Source of the DNA: an uncultured Alphaproteobacteria bacterium
Lineage (GTDB): Bacteria; Pseudomonadota; Alphaproteobacteria; RF32; CAG-239
Assembly (NCBI GenBank): GCA_949282205.1
Contig: CASDOS010000026.1
Span: 1 to 45,493 of the forward strand
Reading direction: 5' to 3'
DNA: 45,493 bases
Part shown: positions 31,380 to 38,974 of the stretch, one piece after another
How the letters are laid out: every line of letters begins with the position of its first letter
Numbering within the stretch: position 1 is the first letter of the stretch
Position numbers and translations under genes: made by a program
The notes under the pieces: generated by a model
Databases searched by the model: none
What the model was told of the DNA's origin: nothing
What the model saw: the letters and a program-made list of their open reading frames with translations, nothing else

Positions 31380-32510
31380 ATGGCAAGCAGAGCACTGACA
31401 TCACCGGAAATTCTGTTATTGGACAAGTTGGAAGAAATCGACACCTCATTACCGGTAACTTTATGGGAGCAAATGCGCACGGATGTCACGATGGCTGCCG
31501 CCGTTGAAGAAGCAGACATACGCACTTTACCGGCAGTCAAACAGCGTAGAAGAATGTTTTTACGAGACTTTGTCGAAAAAGCCGTTAATCATCCGATACA
31601 CGTTTATCCCGAAGTACCCGAGGAAACCCTTCGCCAATTGTACAGATTGCATTTATTTTGTTGCCAAAGAGCGATACACAACATAGAAGTAAAAAGGAAC
31701 CCGTTTCAACTAGGTTTTGTCGCGTTAAGAGAGATGAAGACGGCGTTAATGGGGATGTTGATATCGTATAGATTGATAGATCCGTCATGTCCGTACAGTT
31801 GGAATCACGATTTTTTTGAAATGAACATTATTACGGATAAGAATGCGGAGGGGGACACGGTAATAAAGTTTAATCGCATACCGCCTCAGATTATTCCGCT
31901 GGCCGTAACGGAAGAATTGGTAACGGATTGGCTGATATACCGTGCCTATGACAATAACGGCATCCGAACATTAATGGATTACAAGAATAACTTGCTGACC
32001 TTGCCGGATTATCAACGCGGCGGTGCGCCGGAAAATGAGTTTTCGCGTTTTGAAAGAAAGATGCAAGAACAGCGCAACCGTGTCGAACGCCATAAGAATC
32101 AAGAGTTGGATTTAGAGTTTAGAAAGACATTGGTGAGAAACGTCGCACAACAAACGGCAAATGAGATGATAAATTCTGGATTAAGCGCATCGGAAATTTT
32201 GGAGCAAGCGTTCAAAGCGGATTTAAGCAAGCTGGTAATAAATAAGCCGCAACCAAGATATAATGAGATGAATTATAATTCATTTCCGCAATCCCCAAAC
32301 AACCAAGAAACAAAAGCACGAATAGCACCGCAAAATAAACCATGGCTCGATTCGGTAGCGGAAGAAGAATATATAGAAAACCGCCAACCGCAAAAATTGC
32401 AAGCTCTCCCCGCTCCGAGCGCTAAACAAGAGAAAGCGAAAAAGACAGACAAGAGCAAAGATATGTCAATGGTAGATGAAATGATAGCAAAATTCTTAGA
32501 TGAAGACTAA
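31380..32510 (+). CDS. Conserved-looking protein of unknown function
   Basis: A 376-residue soluble protein. The first ~200 residues are a compact helical domain (ALTSPEILLLDKLEEIDTSL, AVKQRRRMFLRDFVEKAVNH, LYRLHLFCCQRAIHNIEVKR), followed by FFEMNIITDKNAEGDTVIKF, a strand-turn-strand. Residues 215-275 look like a basic coiled coil (RFERKMQEQRNRVERHKNQE). The C-terminal ~90 are disordered and end in an acidic amphipathic helix (DEMIAKFLDED) that might be a binding peptide. I see no catalytic motif and do not recognise a family. Monocistronic, with a clear promoter; AAGG is 11 bases before the start. Confidence 0.6.
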   Translation: MASRALTSPEILLLDKLEEIDTSLPVTLWEQMRTDVTMAAAVEEADIRTLPAVKQRRRMFLRDFVEKAVNHPIHVYPEVPEETLRQLYRLHLFCCQRAIHNIEVKRNPFQLGFVALREMKTALMGMLISYRLIDPSCPYSWNHDFFEMNIITDKNAEGDTVIKFNRIPPQIIPLAVTEELVTDWLIYRAYDNNGIRTLMDYKNNLLTLPDYQRGGAPENEFSRFERKMQEQRNRVERHKNQELDLEFRKTLVRNVAQQTANEMINSGLSASEILEQAFKADLSKLVINKPQPRYNEMNYNSFPQSPNNQETKARIAPQNKPWLDSVAEEEYIENRQPQKLQALPAPSAKQEKAKKTDKSKDMSMVDEMIAKFLDED

Positions 32511-32663
32511 GGGCAAGAAAGCCTAAAAAACGAACAACACAAAGCCTTCCCTTCCCCATACACAAAAGCGGATAAAAAAATTCCCCGCTCTCATCCGGCG
32601 CACAAAATTCCGCACACGCGAAAAACGTTTACACCAAAGAGAATACGGAGAAGTGGGAGAATT

Positions 32664-32737
32664 TGGAGCAGGTGACGGGAATCGAACCCGCATTAAAAGC
32701 TTGGGAAGCTCTCATTCTACCATTGAATTACACCTGC
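32664..32737 (-). tRNA. tRNA-Gly (anticodon CCC)
   Basis: Minus strand begins GCAGGTGTAATTCAATGGTA and ends with an encoded CCA. The acceptor GCAGGTG pairs with CACCTGC; the anticodon arm is AGAGC-TTCCCAA-GCTTT, giving CCC; the T arm is GCGGG-TTCGATT-CCCGT. Length 74 with CCA. It reads GGG codons. Confidence 0.95.
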
Positions 32738-32769
32738 AACCAATGGAGTTAAACACAAACAACGAAGAA

Positions 32770-32798
32770 TAGATAAAAGATAAAAACAAAATTTTCAA
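32770..32798 (-). promoter_or_regulatory. Sigma70 promoter of tRNA-Gly
   Basis: Minus strand TTGAAA (32793-32798), 17 bases, TATCTA (32770-32775), about 32 bases upstream of the tRNA. Confidence 0.55.
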
Positions 32799-32844
32799 CG
32801 TTTTTTGAGCAAATGTGCATAAAATTGTGCATAAGTAAGCAAAA

Positions 32845-33690
32845 TTAGATTCTGCCTTTTTGCAAGTAAACTTCTTTCAAAAAAGAGCAATCCATCCCGT
32901 CAACGCGTAAACTTTTAAATTTATCAAAAGCCATATTAAGAGGGATATTGAAACATTTATCAAACCTAACACAGACATCTTTAGCCAAATCCAACTGTTT
33001 GACGCCCGCAAACTCACAAAAAGAGAAGTTAAGACCGGAACAATTCGATAAATCCAAATGCTGAGGAAAGGATTTAACATGACTAAAATAGGCCATTGAA
33101 TACGGCGCAAAAATAATTTTTTCGACATTAACCAAAGCATCATCATCAATATATTCGAATCGCACAACATCGCACGCGGAAAGATCCAAAACCGCAGGCA
33201 AGCTACGAGGTTTGTTAAATTTAGCATAATCACAGGTTAAGATAAGTTTATCGCAATCAAACACATCGTTTTGGTTAAAATATTTTTGCTCAGACCGCCG
33301 ACCTCTTTTTATTTGCGCCGCCGAACATAAAAAATCCGCATCAGCACGATTAATTAACGCGTCTAATTCATCACGATAGTTATTATTTTTCGCCAATAAT
33401 TCCCCAAGAACTTGAACACTCAAAGGCTGTTCTCGTCTGTCAAAGGTAGAAAGCACGACTTCTTTAAATGGTATCTGTTCCTCATCGGATAACCGATAAA
33501 TACGCTCCAACATATCTTTAATACTGTGTGCGTAATTTGTAGAGCGTAAGACCTCAAAACAAACATCGGGAGTAATTTTTTCTCTTGGAAGCCGCCATTT
33601 TTTATTCGGGCTCAATCTCCCTTTTTTATAGGGCATCAGCAGATTTTCAACGGCTATCGGAGATTTAAGATTTTCAATATCAATAAACAT
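32845..33690 (-). CDS. 41-residue-repeat family protein, paralogue 1 (short)
   Basis: A 281-residue member of a three-gene family in this window. Residues 1-120 are the shared N-terminal domain (MFIDIENLKSPIAVENLLMP; STNYAHSIKDMLERIYRLSD; REQPLSVQVLGELLAKNNNY). After it come about three degenerate repeats, with SLPAVLDLSACDVVRFEY, SFPQHLDLSNCSGLNFSFCE and NIPLNMAFDKFKSLRVDGMD. It is shorter than its paralogues, which have about five or six repeats. It starts six bases after the stop of paralogue 2, whose end supplies an AAGG site, so the two genes are an operon. Function unknown; no signal peptide. Confidence 0.65.
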   Translation of the reverse strand: MFIDIENLKSPIAVENLLMPYKKGRLSPNKKWRLPREKITPDVCFEVLRSTNYAHSIKDMLERIYRLSDEEQIPFKEVVLSTFDRREQPLSVQVLGELLAKNNNYRDELDALINRADADFLCSAAQIKRGRRSEQKYFNQNDVFDCDKLILTCDYAKFNKPRSLPAVLDLSACDVVRFEYIDDDALVNVEKIIFAPYSMAYFSHVKSFPQHLDLSNCSGLNFSFCEFAGVKQLDLAKDVCVRFDKCFNIPLNMAFDKFKSLRVDGMDCSFLKEVYLQKGRI

Positions 33691-33696
33691 TTTCCA

Positions 33697-35139
33697 TTAC
33701 CTTTGCTTTCGCTTAAACAATTTCATCACTTGTCCTTGCAAAGTATCGCCCAGATAGAACTTCCCCTTCCAATCATCTTCAAAATCTAATCCGCTAGACA
33801 TAAGTTGCTTTCTGTTTTTAAACATCAACCGCGCATCATTTCCAAACTTTGCGCTATGAAGAAACACAATATCGCAAGGAGTAAAATCAATTCTAGCATT
33901 GATATTTTTTGCCTCGCACATACGAACCTCAGCCCCATTTTGAAAGCGAAAAGTTTTGAATGCAGCCAAATCACAGAAATCAAGCACCACCTTACGGCAC
34001 TCGGAAAAATCCACATCAGGGGACAAATTCTTCGTCCATTGAAAATTAACCTCAGCATCTTTTTTGAAGTGTAAATTTTGTTGATTACTCAAATCGCAAT
34101 AAGACATCTCCACCACCAGACAATGCGAAACATCAAGATTAGGGGGCAAATTTCTGGAACGAATAAAATAGACTTCGGCATCATCTTTAAAACGAAATTC
34201 CGAAATACCGTCCAAATCAGAAAGTGTGAATTCAAGCCGTTGACATTTAGAGAAATCAAGATTTTGAGGAATATTAAAAACTCTGCCGAAAATAACCGAT
34301 GCATTCTCTTTAAATAAAAAGTTTTCGACATGTTCCAAATTACACTCTTCTATTCTGACCTCTCCGAAAGAAGAAAAATCCCATACCCCTGATAAATCAA
34401 TTCCACAGACACGCAACGCCATGGTTTCGGGGTTATATTTCCAACCCGCCAAGAGAGAATTAGGCTTGCACAACGATAAATCATTCACGACCACTTTGGC
34501 ACACATAGAAACATCGAGATTTTCAGGTAAGTTACGCACATCTTTGAGTTCGACTTTAGCTTTTTTGCAAAAAGCAATATTTTTCACGCCCGCAAAATCA
34601 CTACCGCTAAAATCCACCTCATCAGCAAGAAGAAATTCCATAACTTGCGGCAAGTTTGTTTTATTATGTAAATACACTCTGGCAAAATCCAAACAAATCA
34701 GCTTGTCATACGCACTCACGTCTAAATCTCTAATTCTCGTCCCGCGAAATCCCCGAGAAAGTTTGTGTGAAGACAACAAAAACTCTCCCTCGCCCAATTT
34801 GCTCAATTTATCTAAATCAGATTGATATTCGCCCCAATCGGCCAATTTTCTCCCCAAGTTCCAAATACCTTCAGGTTGCTCACGTTGAGTAAACACCGCC
34901 AACACCACCTCTTTGAAACGAGCCTGTTCGGCAATGGGAAGTTTCTCAATACATTGGAGCATATCTTTGATGTTGCGAGCGTAATTGGTTGATTTCAAAA
35001 CTTCCCAACAAACATCAAGCGTAATCGGTTCTTTGGGAAGTCGAGTTTTTTTGTCATCGCTCAATTGCCCCTTTTTATAAGGAGTTAAGATATTTTCGAC
35101 CGCAATCGCCGATTTAAAATTTTCAATATCAACAAACAT
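33697..35139 (-). CDS. 41-residue-repeat family protein, paralogue 2 (long)
   Basis: A 480-residue protein. Residues 1-120 form the family N-terminal domain (MFVDIENFKSAIAVENILTP; RLPKEPITLDVCWEVLKSTN; YARNIKDMLQCIEKLPIAEQ). From about residue 155 it is built of repeats whose unit is NLPxNLDxSxCxxV, five residues, CDL, five residues, LxFKxxAEVxF and a linker (for example NIPQNLDFSKCQRLEF, NLPPNLDVSHCLVVEM, NLSPDVDFSECRKVVL). One repeat near the middle is interrupted by an extra ~45 residues. The alternating hydrophobic pattern suggests a beta-solenoid or LRR-like rod. No signal peptide or membrane helix. Function unknown. Confidence 0.7.
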   Translation of the reverse strand: MFVDIENFKSAIAVENILTPYKKGQLSDDKKTRLPKEPITLDVCWEVLKSTNYARNIKDMLQCIEKLPIAEQARFKEVVLAVFTQREQPEGIWNLGRKLADWGEYQSDLDKLSKLGEGEFLLSSHKLSRGFRGTRIRDLDVSAYDKLICLDFARVYLHNKTNLPQVMEFLLADEVDFSGSDFAGVKNIAFCKKAKVELKDVRNLPENLDVSMCAKVVVNDLSLCKPNSLLAGWKYNPETMALRVCGIDLSGVWDFSSFGEVRIEECNLEHVENFLFKENASVIFGRVFNIPQNLDFSKCQRLEFTLSDLDGISEFRFKDDAEVYFIRSRNLPPNLDVSHCLVVEMSYCDLSNQQNLHFKKDAEVNFQWTKNLSPDVDFSECRKVVLDFCDLAAFKTFRFQNGAEVRMCEAKNINARIDFTPCDIVFLHSAKFGNDARLMFKNRKQLMSSGLDFEDDWKGKFYLGDTLQGQVMKLFKRKQR

Positions 35140-35220
35140 TTACACGCTTTCATTAAACGAAGTTAAAAAGAAAATAGCACAAAACCGCCTTTAAAGCAAT
35201 AAAAAAATCCCCATAAAAAA

Positions 35221-35247
35221 AGCGGCATGTAACTTCTACACACCGCT
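35221..35247 (-). terminator. Intrinsic terminator of prfB
   Basis: Minus strand AGCGGTGTGTA, loop GAAGT, TACATGCCGCT (11 pairs, two G-T), then seven T, 25 bases after the prfB stop. Confidence 0.85.
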
Positions 35248-35271
35248 ATTAAAAAGTAAATTTCTAAGAAA

Positions 35272-36370
35272 TTAACTGGCTTTTTGCGAGAGATAAGCCG
35301 ATAAAAACATATCAATATCGCCGTCTAAAACCCCTCTGTCATCAGAGGTTTCAGCGCCTGTTCGCAAATCTTTAATCATCTTGTAGGGTTGTAAAACGTA
35401 GGAACGAATTTGATATCCCCAACCATTATCGCCCTGATCTTCCCATTTTTGCTCAGCGGCCGCCTCTTTTTTGCGCAATTCGATTTCATAGAGTTTTGCT
35501 TTTAACATATTCATCGCCTGATCACGGTTGGCAAATTGCGAACGCTCGGTTTGACAAGATACAACCACTCCGCTCGGAATATGGGTAATACGCACGGCAG
35601 ACTCTGTTTTATTGATGTGTTGCCCTCCCGCGCCGGATGAGCGATAAGTATCCATTTTCAAATCCGCCGGATTGATTTCAATATGGATAGAATCATCAAC
35701 CACCGGATAAACATTGATAGAAGCAAAGCTGGTATGGCGTCTGGCATTGCTGTCAAACGGAGAAATGCGCACCAAACGATGCACGCCGCTTTCGCCTTTA
35801 AGCCAACCGTATGCGTTATGACCGGAAATTTTAACCGTTGCAGATTTAAGCCCCGCCACTTCGCCTTCGGTTTCTTCAACATATGTTAATTTATAATGAT
35901 GTTTTTCCGCCCAACGAGAATACATACGAAGCAGCATTTCCGCCCAATCTTGCGCCTCCGTACCGCCGGAACCGGCATGAACTTCAAGATAAGCGTCTTT
36001 AGCATCCATCTCTCCGGAAAGAAGAGCCTCAAGTTCATGCATTTTAGCATCATTTTTTAAGCCTTCGAGATGCGCAAACAAATCCGCCAATAAAGATTCA
36101 TCATTTTCGGCTTCGGCCATTTCGACCATTTCTTCGGAATTTTGCAAATCAGCGATTAAATCTTCATAAAAAGCGATTTTTTCATCTAAAACATTTTTCT
36201 CGCCGGTCAGTTTCATCGCCTGTTCTTGATTATCCCAAAGTTTCGGATCGGCGGTTAAGGCGTTTAACTCCTCTTGGCGTTGTTTAGCGTTATCGTAGTC
36301 AAAGAGACCTCCGCAAAATTTCGGCGCTGTCTTTAATTTCGTTAATCAAATTATAAAATTCGGCACGCAT
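35272..36370 (-). CDS. prfB: Peptide chain release factor 2, with programmed +1 frameshift
   Basis: RF2 releases finished proteins at UGA and UAA. The zero frame starts at ATG 36370 (GGAG nearby), encodes 23 residues (MRAEFYNLINEIKDSAEILR...) and stops at UGA 36301-36299. A +1 shift there continues as LDYDNAKQRQEELNALTADP to 35272, giving 365 residues, the usual RF2 length. The SPF anticodon-like motif is at about 203-205 (RISPFDSNARR) and the catalytic GGQ at about 248-250 (SSGAGGQHINKTESAV). Residues from M at 36216 alone would lack the N-terminal domain. Monocistronic, ending at a strong terminator. Confidence 0.95.
36298..36313 (-). promoter_or_regulatory. prfB autoregulatory +1 frameshift site
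   Basis: Minus strand CGG AGG TCT CTT TGA C. AGGAGG-like sequence acts as an internal Shine-Dalgarno three bases before the slippery CTT, followed by the in-frame stop TGA and C, the same arrangement as AGGGGG-TAT-CTT-TGA-C in E. coli. Low RF2 favours slipping and so more RF2. Confidence 0.95.
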
Positions 36371-36487
36371 ATTAAAACTCCTAAAAAAACAAGATACCGC
36401 AAGATACGCAAAAAAGTTAGGTTTGTAAAGTTTTTTTTAAACCTCCAACCGATATAATGCCTAAAATAATCATAAAAGGAGGCGTAG

Positions 36488-37246
36488 ATGCCATCAAAAA
36501 TCATCATCAATCATAGCGAAAACTGCCGCGAAAGAAGCGGAAAAATTCGCTATATCATCATCCACTGCTCCAAATTCACACCGGAAAAACAAATCGAAAT
36601 TTTAAACGAATATAAGCTAAGCACGCATTACATCATTTCGCAAAACGGAGAAATTACGGAAAACTGTCCGCCTGAACGCGTCGCTTATCACAGTGGCGAA
36701 AGCAAGTGGCTTCAAAGCGAAGAAAAATCCTTAAATGAATACAGTATCGGGATAGAATTGGAAGCGCATAATCTCGGACAAATCGCCGAAGATTACAGCC
36801 GAAAGCAGCTTATGGCGCTCAACCGTCTGTTAAAGAAGCTGAGTAAAGAGTACCACATTCGTCCCGAAAACATTTTAGGGCATTCGGATATAGCGCCCAC
36901 GCGCAAGATTGACCCTGGTTGTGGTTTTCCGTGGTATAAATTTTATAAAAAAGGCTATGGGATATGGCCGAATATGAAACAAAAACATCCGTCAGACAAT
37001 GAGGAAGAGTTACTGCGCATAATCGGCTACGATACAGAGAACTTGGTTGCGGCAAGGTATGCGTTTTGCCGTCATTTTTTCGCGGAAGAAGTATTTTACA
37101 ACGCCGATTTACAAGAGTTGTTGGATAATCCCTACCCGAAAGATTTCGCCCCCCACCGGCAAGCAGAATATATGTTGCGCCTAAGAGCGACGGCGCAAGC
37201 CTACCAAATAGCCCGTCAGAAAAAGTATTGGTATATGGCAGAATAA
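36488..37246 (+). CDS. N-acetylmuramoyl-L-alanine amidase (Amidase_2, AmpD/AmiD type)
   Basis: A 252-residue zinc amidase that cuts the bond between MurNAc and the stem peptide. Zinc ligands are visible by comparison with AmpD: H26 (RYIIIHCSK), H132 (ILGHSDIAP) and D142 (KIDPG), with K140 before it; the family E is in SIGIELEAH. Residues 165-240 (EEELLRIIGYDTENLVAARY, AFCRHFFAEE) look like a degenerate peptidoglycan-binding domain. No signal peptide is seen, suggesting cytoplasmic cell-wall recycling unless an unrecognised export route exists. AAGGAGG lies before the ATG. A TATAAT (36453-36458) upstream lacks a good -35. It is not next to the phage genes. Confidence 0.88.
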   Translation: MPSKIIINHSENCRERSGKIRYIIIHCSKFTPEKQIEILNEYKLSTHYIISQNGEITENCPPERVAYHSGESKWLQSEEKSLNEYSIGIELEAHNLGQIAEDYSRKQLMALNRLLKKLSKEYHIRPENILGHSDIAPTRKIDPGCGFPWYKFYKKGYGIWPNMKQKHPSDNEEELLRIIGYDTENLVAARYAFCRHFFAEEVFYNADLQELLDNPYPKDFAPHRQAEYMLRLRATAQAYQIARQKKYWYMAE

Positions 37247-37268
37247 ACGAAACCGCCCCCAAACAGAG

Positions 37269-38480
37269 TTAGCGTCCGCCTTGAGCATTAGCCATAAAAG
37301 CCATATTCGTTAAATCCGCCTGAGGCTGTTCATCAGCAAAAATAATTCCCCCTTGCCAATCATCGGGAATATAAGCTGAACTTTCTCTAAACTGGGTTCG
37401 ATTTTTAAAGACTAAACGCTCCACTCCGGTAAAATCACAATTTTTTAACCAAACTTCACCATCTTTACACATAGAAAAATCAATTTGTTTAGGTAAATTA
37501 TGCGCCTTTTGCAAATAAACCTCCGCCCCATCTTTAAAGCGCAGTTCTGTTTGGTCTTTCAAATTACAACTATTTAGCATTAATACCGAGCAGGTGGAAA
37601 AATCAGTTTGCGGAGGTAAATTTCTTGCCTTTTGCAAATTAACCTCCGCCCCATCTCTAAAACAAACAGAAGAAAGCTCTTTCAAATCACACTGATAAAA
37701 ACTAACACCGCTACATTTAGAAACATCCAAGTTACGAGGTAATCCACTTGCAAAAGAAAATCTAACATCGGCTCCGTCTTTAAAAGAAAGACTTGTACAC
37801 TCTTTTAAGTTGCAATAACAAAATCGCACCTGAGAACACATAGAAACATCAAGATTTTTAGGAAGATTTGAGGAATAATCAAATTTAACCGTAGCCCCAT
37901 CTTCGAAAACAAAATTTTGTACATTTTCAAAATTTAAATGCATCAAAGAAACATCCATTATTTTTGGAAATTCTATAATTTTAGGGAATTTAACCTCGGA
38001 ACAAATCTTATCCAAATTCCCATTTAAGCAGATTAACTTATCATAACCGCTCAAATCCACATTGGAATAACGTTTTTCCTTTACAATTAAAGACTTTACA
38101 AGTTGCGATTGCGAAGCATAAAAAATTCCCTCTTTCATTTGTTTAGCTTCCTCCAACTCTTGTGCATAGCCGGAATTTTTCGCCAACATATCACCTAAAT
38201 CAATAACAACTTGCGGCTGTTCCCGATTATCAAAACAAGCCAACACGACATCTTTAAAACGCGCTTGTTCGGTTTCGGGTAATTCAGCAATACATAAGAG
38301 CATATCTTTAATGTTGCGAGCATAGTTGGTAGATTGAAGCACTTGCATACACACTTCCGGCGTAATCGGCTCTTTAGGAAGACGAGATTTTTTATCTGAA
38401 GATAAGAGCCCTTTTTTATAGGGCATAAGCATATTTTCAACAGCAATAGCGCTTTTAAAGTCATCAATATCTACAAACAT
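37269..38480 (-). CDS. 41-residue-repeat family protein, paralogue 3
   Basis: A 403-residue family member with the most regular repeats. The N-terminal domain (MFVDIDDFKSAIAVENMLMP; STNYARNIKDMLLCIAELPE) is nearly that of paralogue 2. Residues of about 165-370 hold five units of exactly 41 residues, such as NLPKNLDVSMCSQVRFCYCN then LKECTSLSFKDGADVRFSFA S; GLPRNLDVSKC...; NLPPQTDFSTC...; NLPKQIDFSMC.... Neighbouring repeats are still similar as DNA (a 123-base period), so duplication is fairly recent. Cysteine after the L-D-x-S ladder is almost invariant. GAGG lies before the ATG. Function unknown. Confidence 0.7.
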   Translation of the reverse strand: MFVDIDDFKSAIAVENMLMPYKKGLLSSDKKSRLPKEPITPEVCMQVLQSTNYARNIKDMLLCIAELPETEQARFKDVVLACFDNREQPQVVIDLGDMLAKNSGYAQELEEAKQMKEGIFYASQSQLVKSLIVKEKRYSNVDLSGYDKLICLNGNLDKICSEVKFPKIIEFPKIMDVSLMHLNFENVQNFVFEDGATVKFDYSSNLPKNLDVSMCSQVRFCYCNLKECTSLSFKDGADVRFSFASGLPRNLDVSKCSGVSFYQCDLKELSSVCFRDGAEVNLQKARNLPPQTDFSTCSVLMLNSCNLKDQTELRFKDGAEVYLQKAHNLPKQIDFSMCKDGEVWLKNCDFTGVERLVFKNRTQFRESSAYIPDDWQGGIIFADEQPQADLTNMAFMANAQGGR

Positions 38481-38559
38481 TTGCCCTCTTCCACTAAACT
38501 AACATACTAAAAAAATATCATAGAAAAGGAAATTGAGCAAGAAGAAAAATAGCATAAAA

Positions 38560-38698
38560 AGCTCATCAAGAAAACAATCCCTCGTTGAAAATAGAATTTT
38601 CAACGCCCCGAAGAGCAATCACACACGCCACAGAACGGAACAATCGGCATTTTTAGAATAAAGCCACCCCCAATCCCCCTTTGCCGAGTCAAAAAAAA
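38560..38698 (+). repeat. Intergenic direct repeat, copy 1
   Basis: About 139 bases starting AGCTCATCAAGAAAACAATC, nearly identical to the copy 254 bases to the right. Contains a perfect hairpin CGTTGAAAAT-AGA-ATTTTCAACG and ends CCGAGTCAAAAAAA. The 494-base gap between paralogue 3 and uvrA (38481-38974) holds only these two copies and A-rich spacer; no gene is visible. Confidence 0.9.
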
Positions 38699-38813
38699 TT
38701 GGCAACAAAAAAAGAATTAGCGATTAACATCGCCCCTTTCCCCATAAAAAAAACTATCTCTTTTATTCAATAAAAAAAACTTGCCCCATCTCTATTTATT
38801 TAATTTTCGCCCA

Positions 38814-38952
38814 AGCTCATCAAGAAAACAATCCCTCGTTGAAAATAGAATTTTCAACGCCCCGAAGGGCAATCACACACGCCACAGAACGGAACAATCG
38901 GCATTTTTAGAATAAAGCCAACACCCAATCCCCCTTTGCCGAGTCAAAAAAA
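38814..38952 (+). repeat. Intergenic direct repeat, copy 2
   Basis: Second copy of the 38560 repeat, differing at a few positions (GAAGGGC for GAAGAGC; AACACCC for ACCCCC). It keeps the same hairpin. Its downstream AAAGAATTAGC also follows copy 1, so the original unit may have been longer. Confidence 0.9.
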
Positions 38953-38974
38953 GAATTAGCACAAAGGTTCTCAC

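Noticed and set aside
36488..37246. The amidase as the phage endolysin
   Set aside because: It lies 10 kb outside the cassette beside prfB, has its own upstream region, and its domain order fits chromosomal AmpD/AmiD enzymes.
38560..38952. CRISPR array
   Set aside because: Only two copies of 139 bases with a 115-base gap; repeats far too long and no cas genes nearby.
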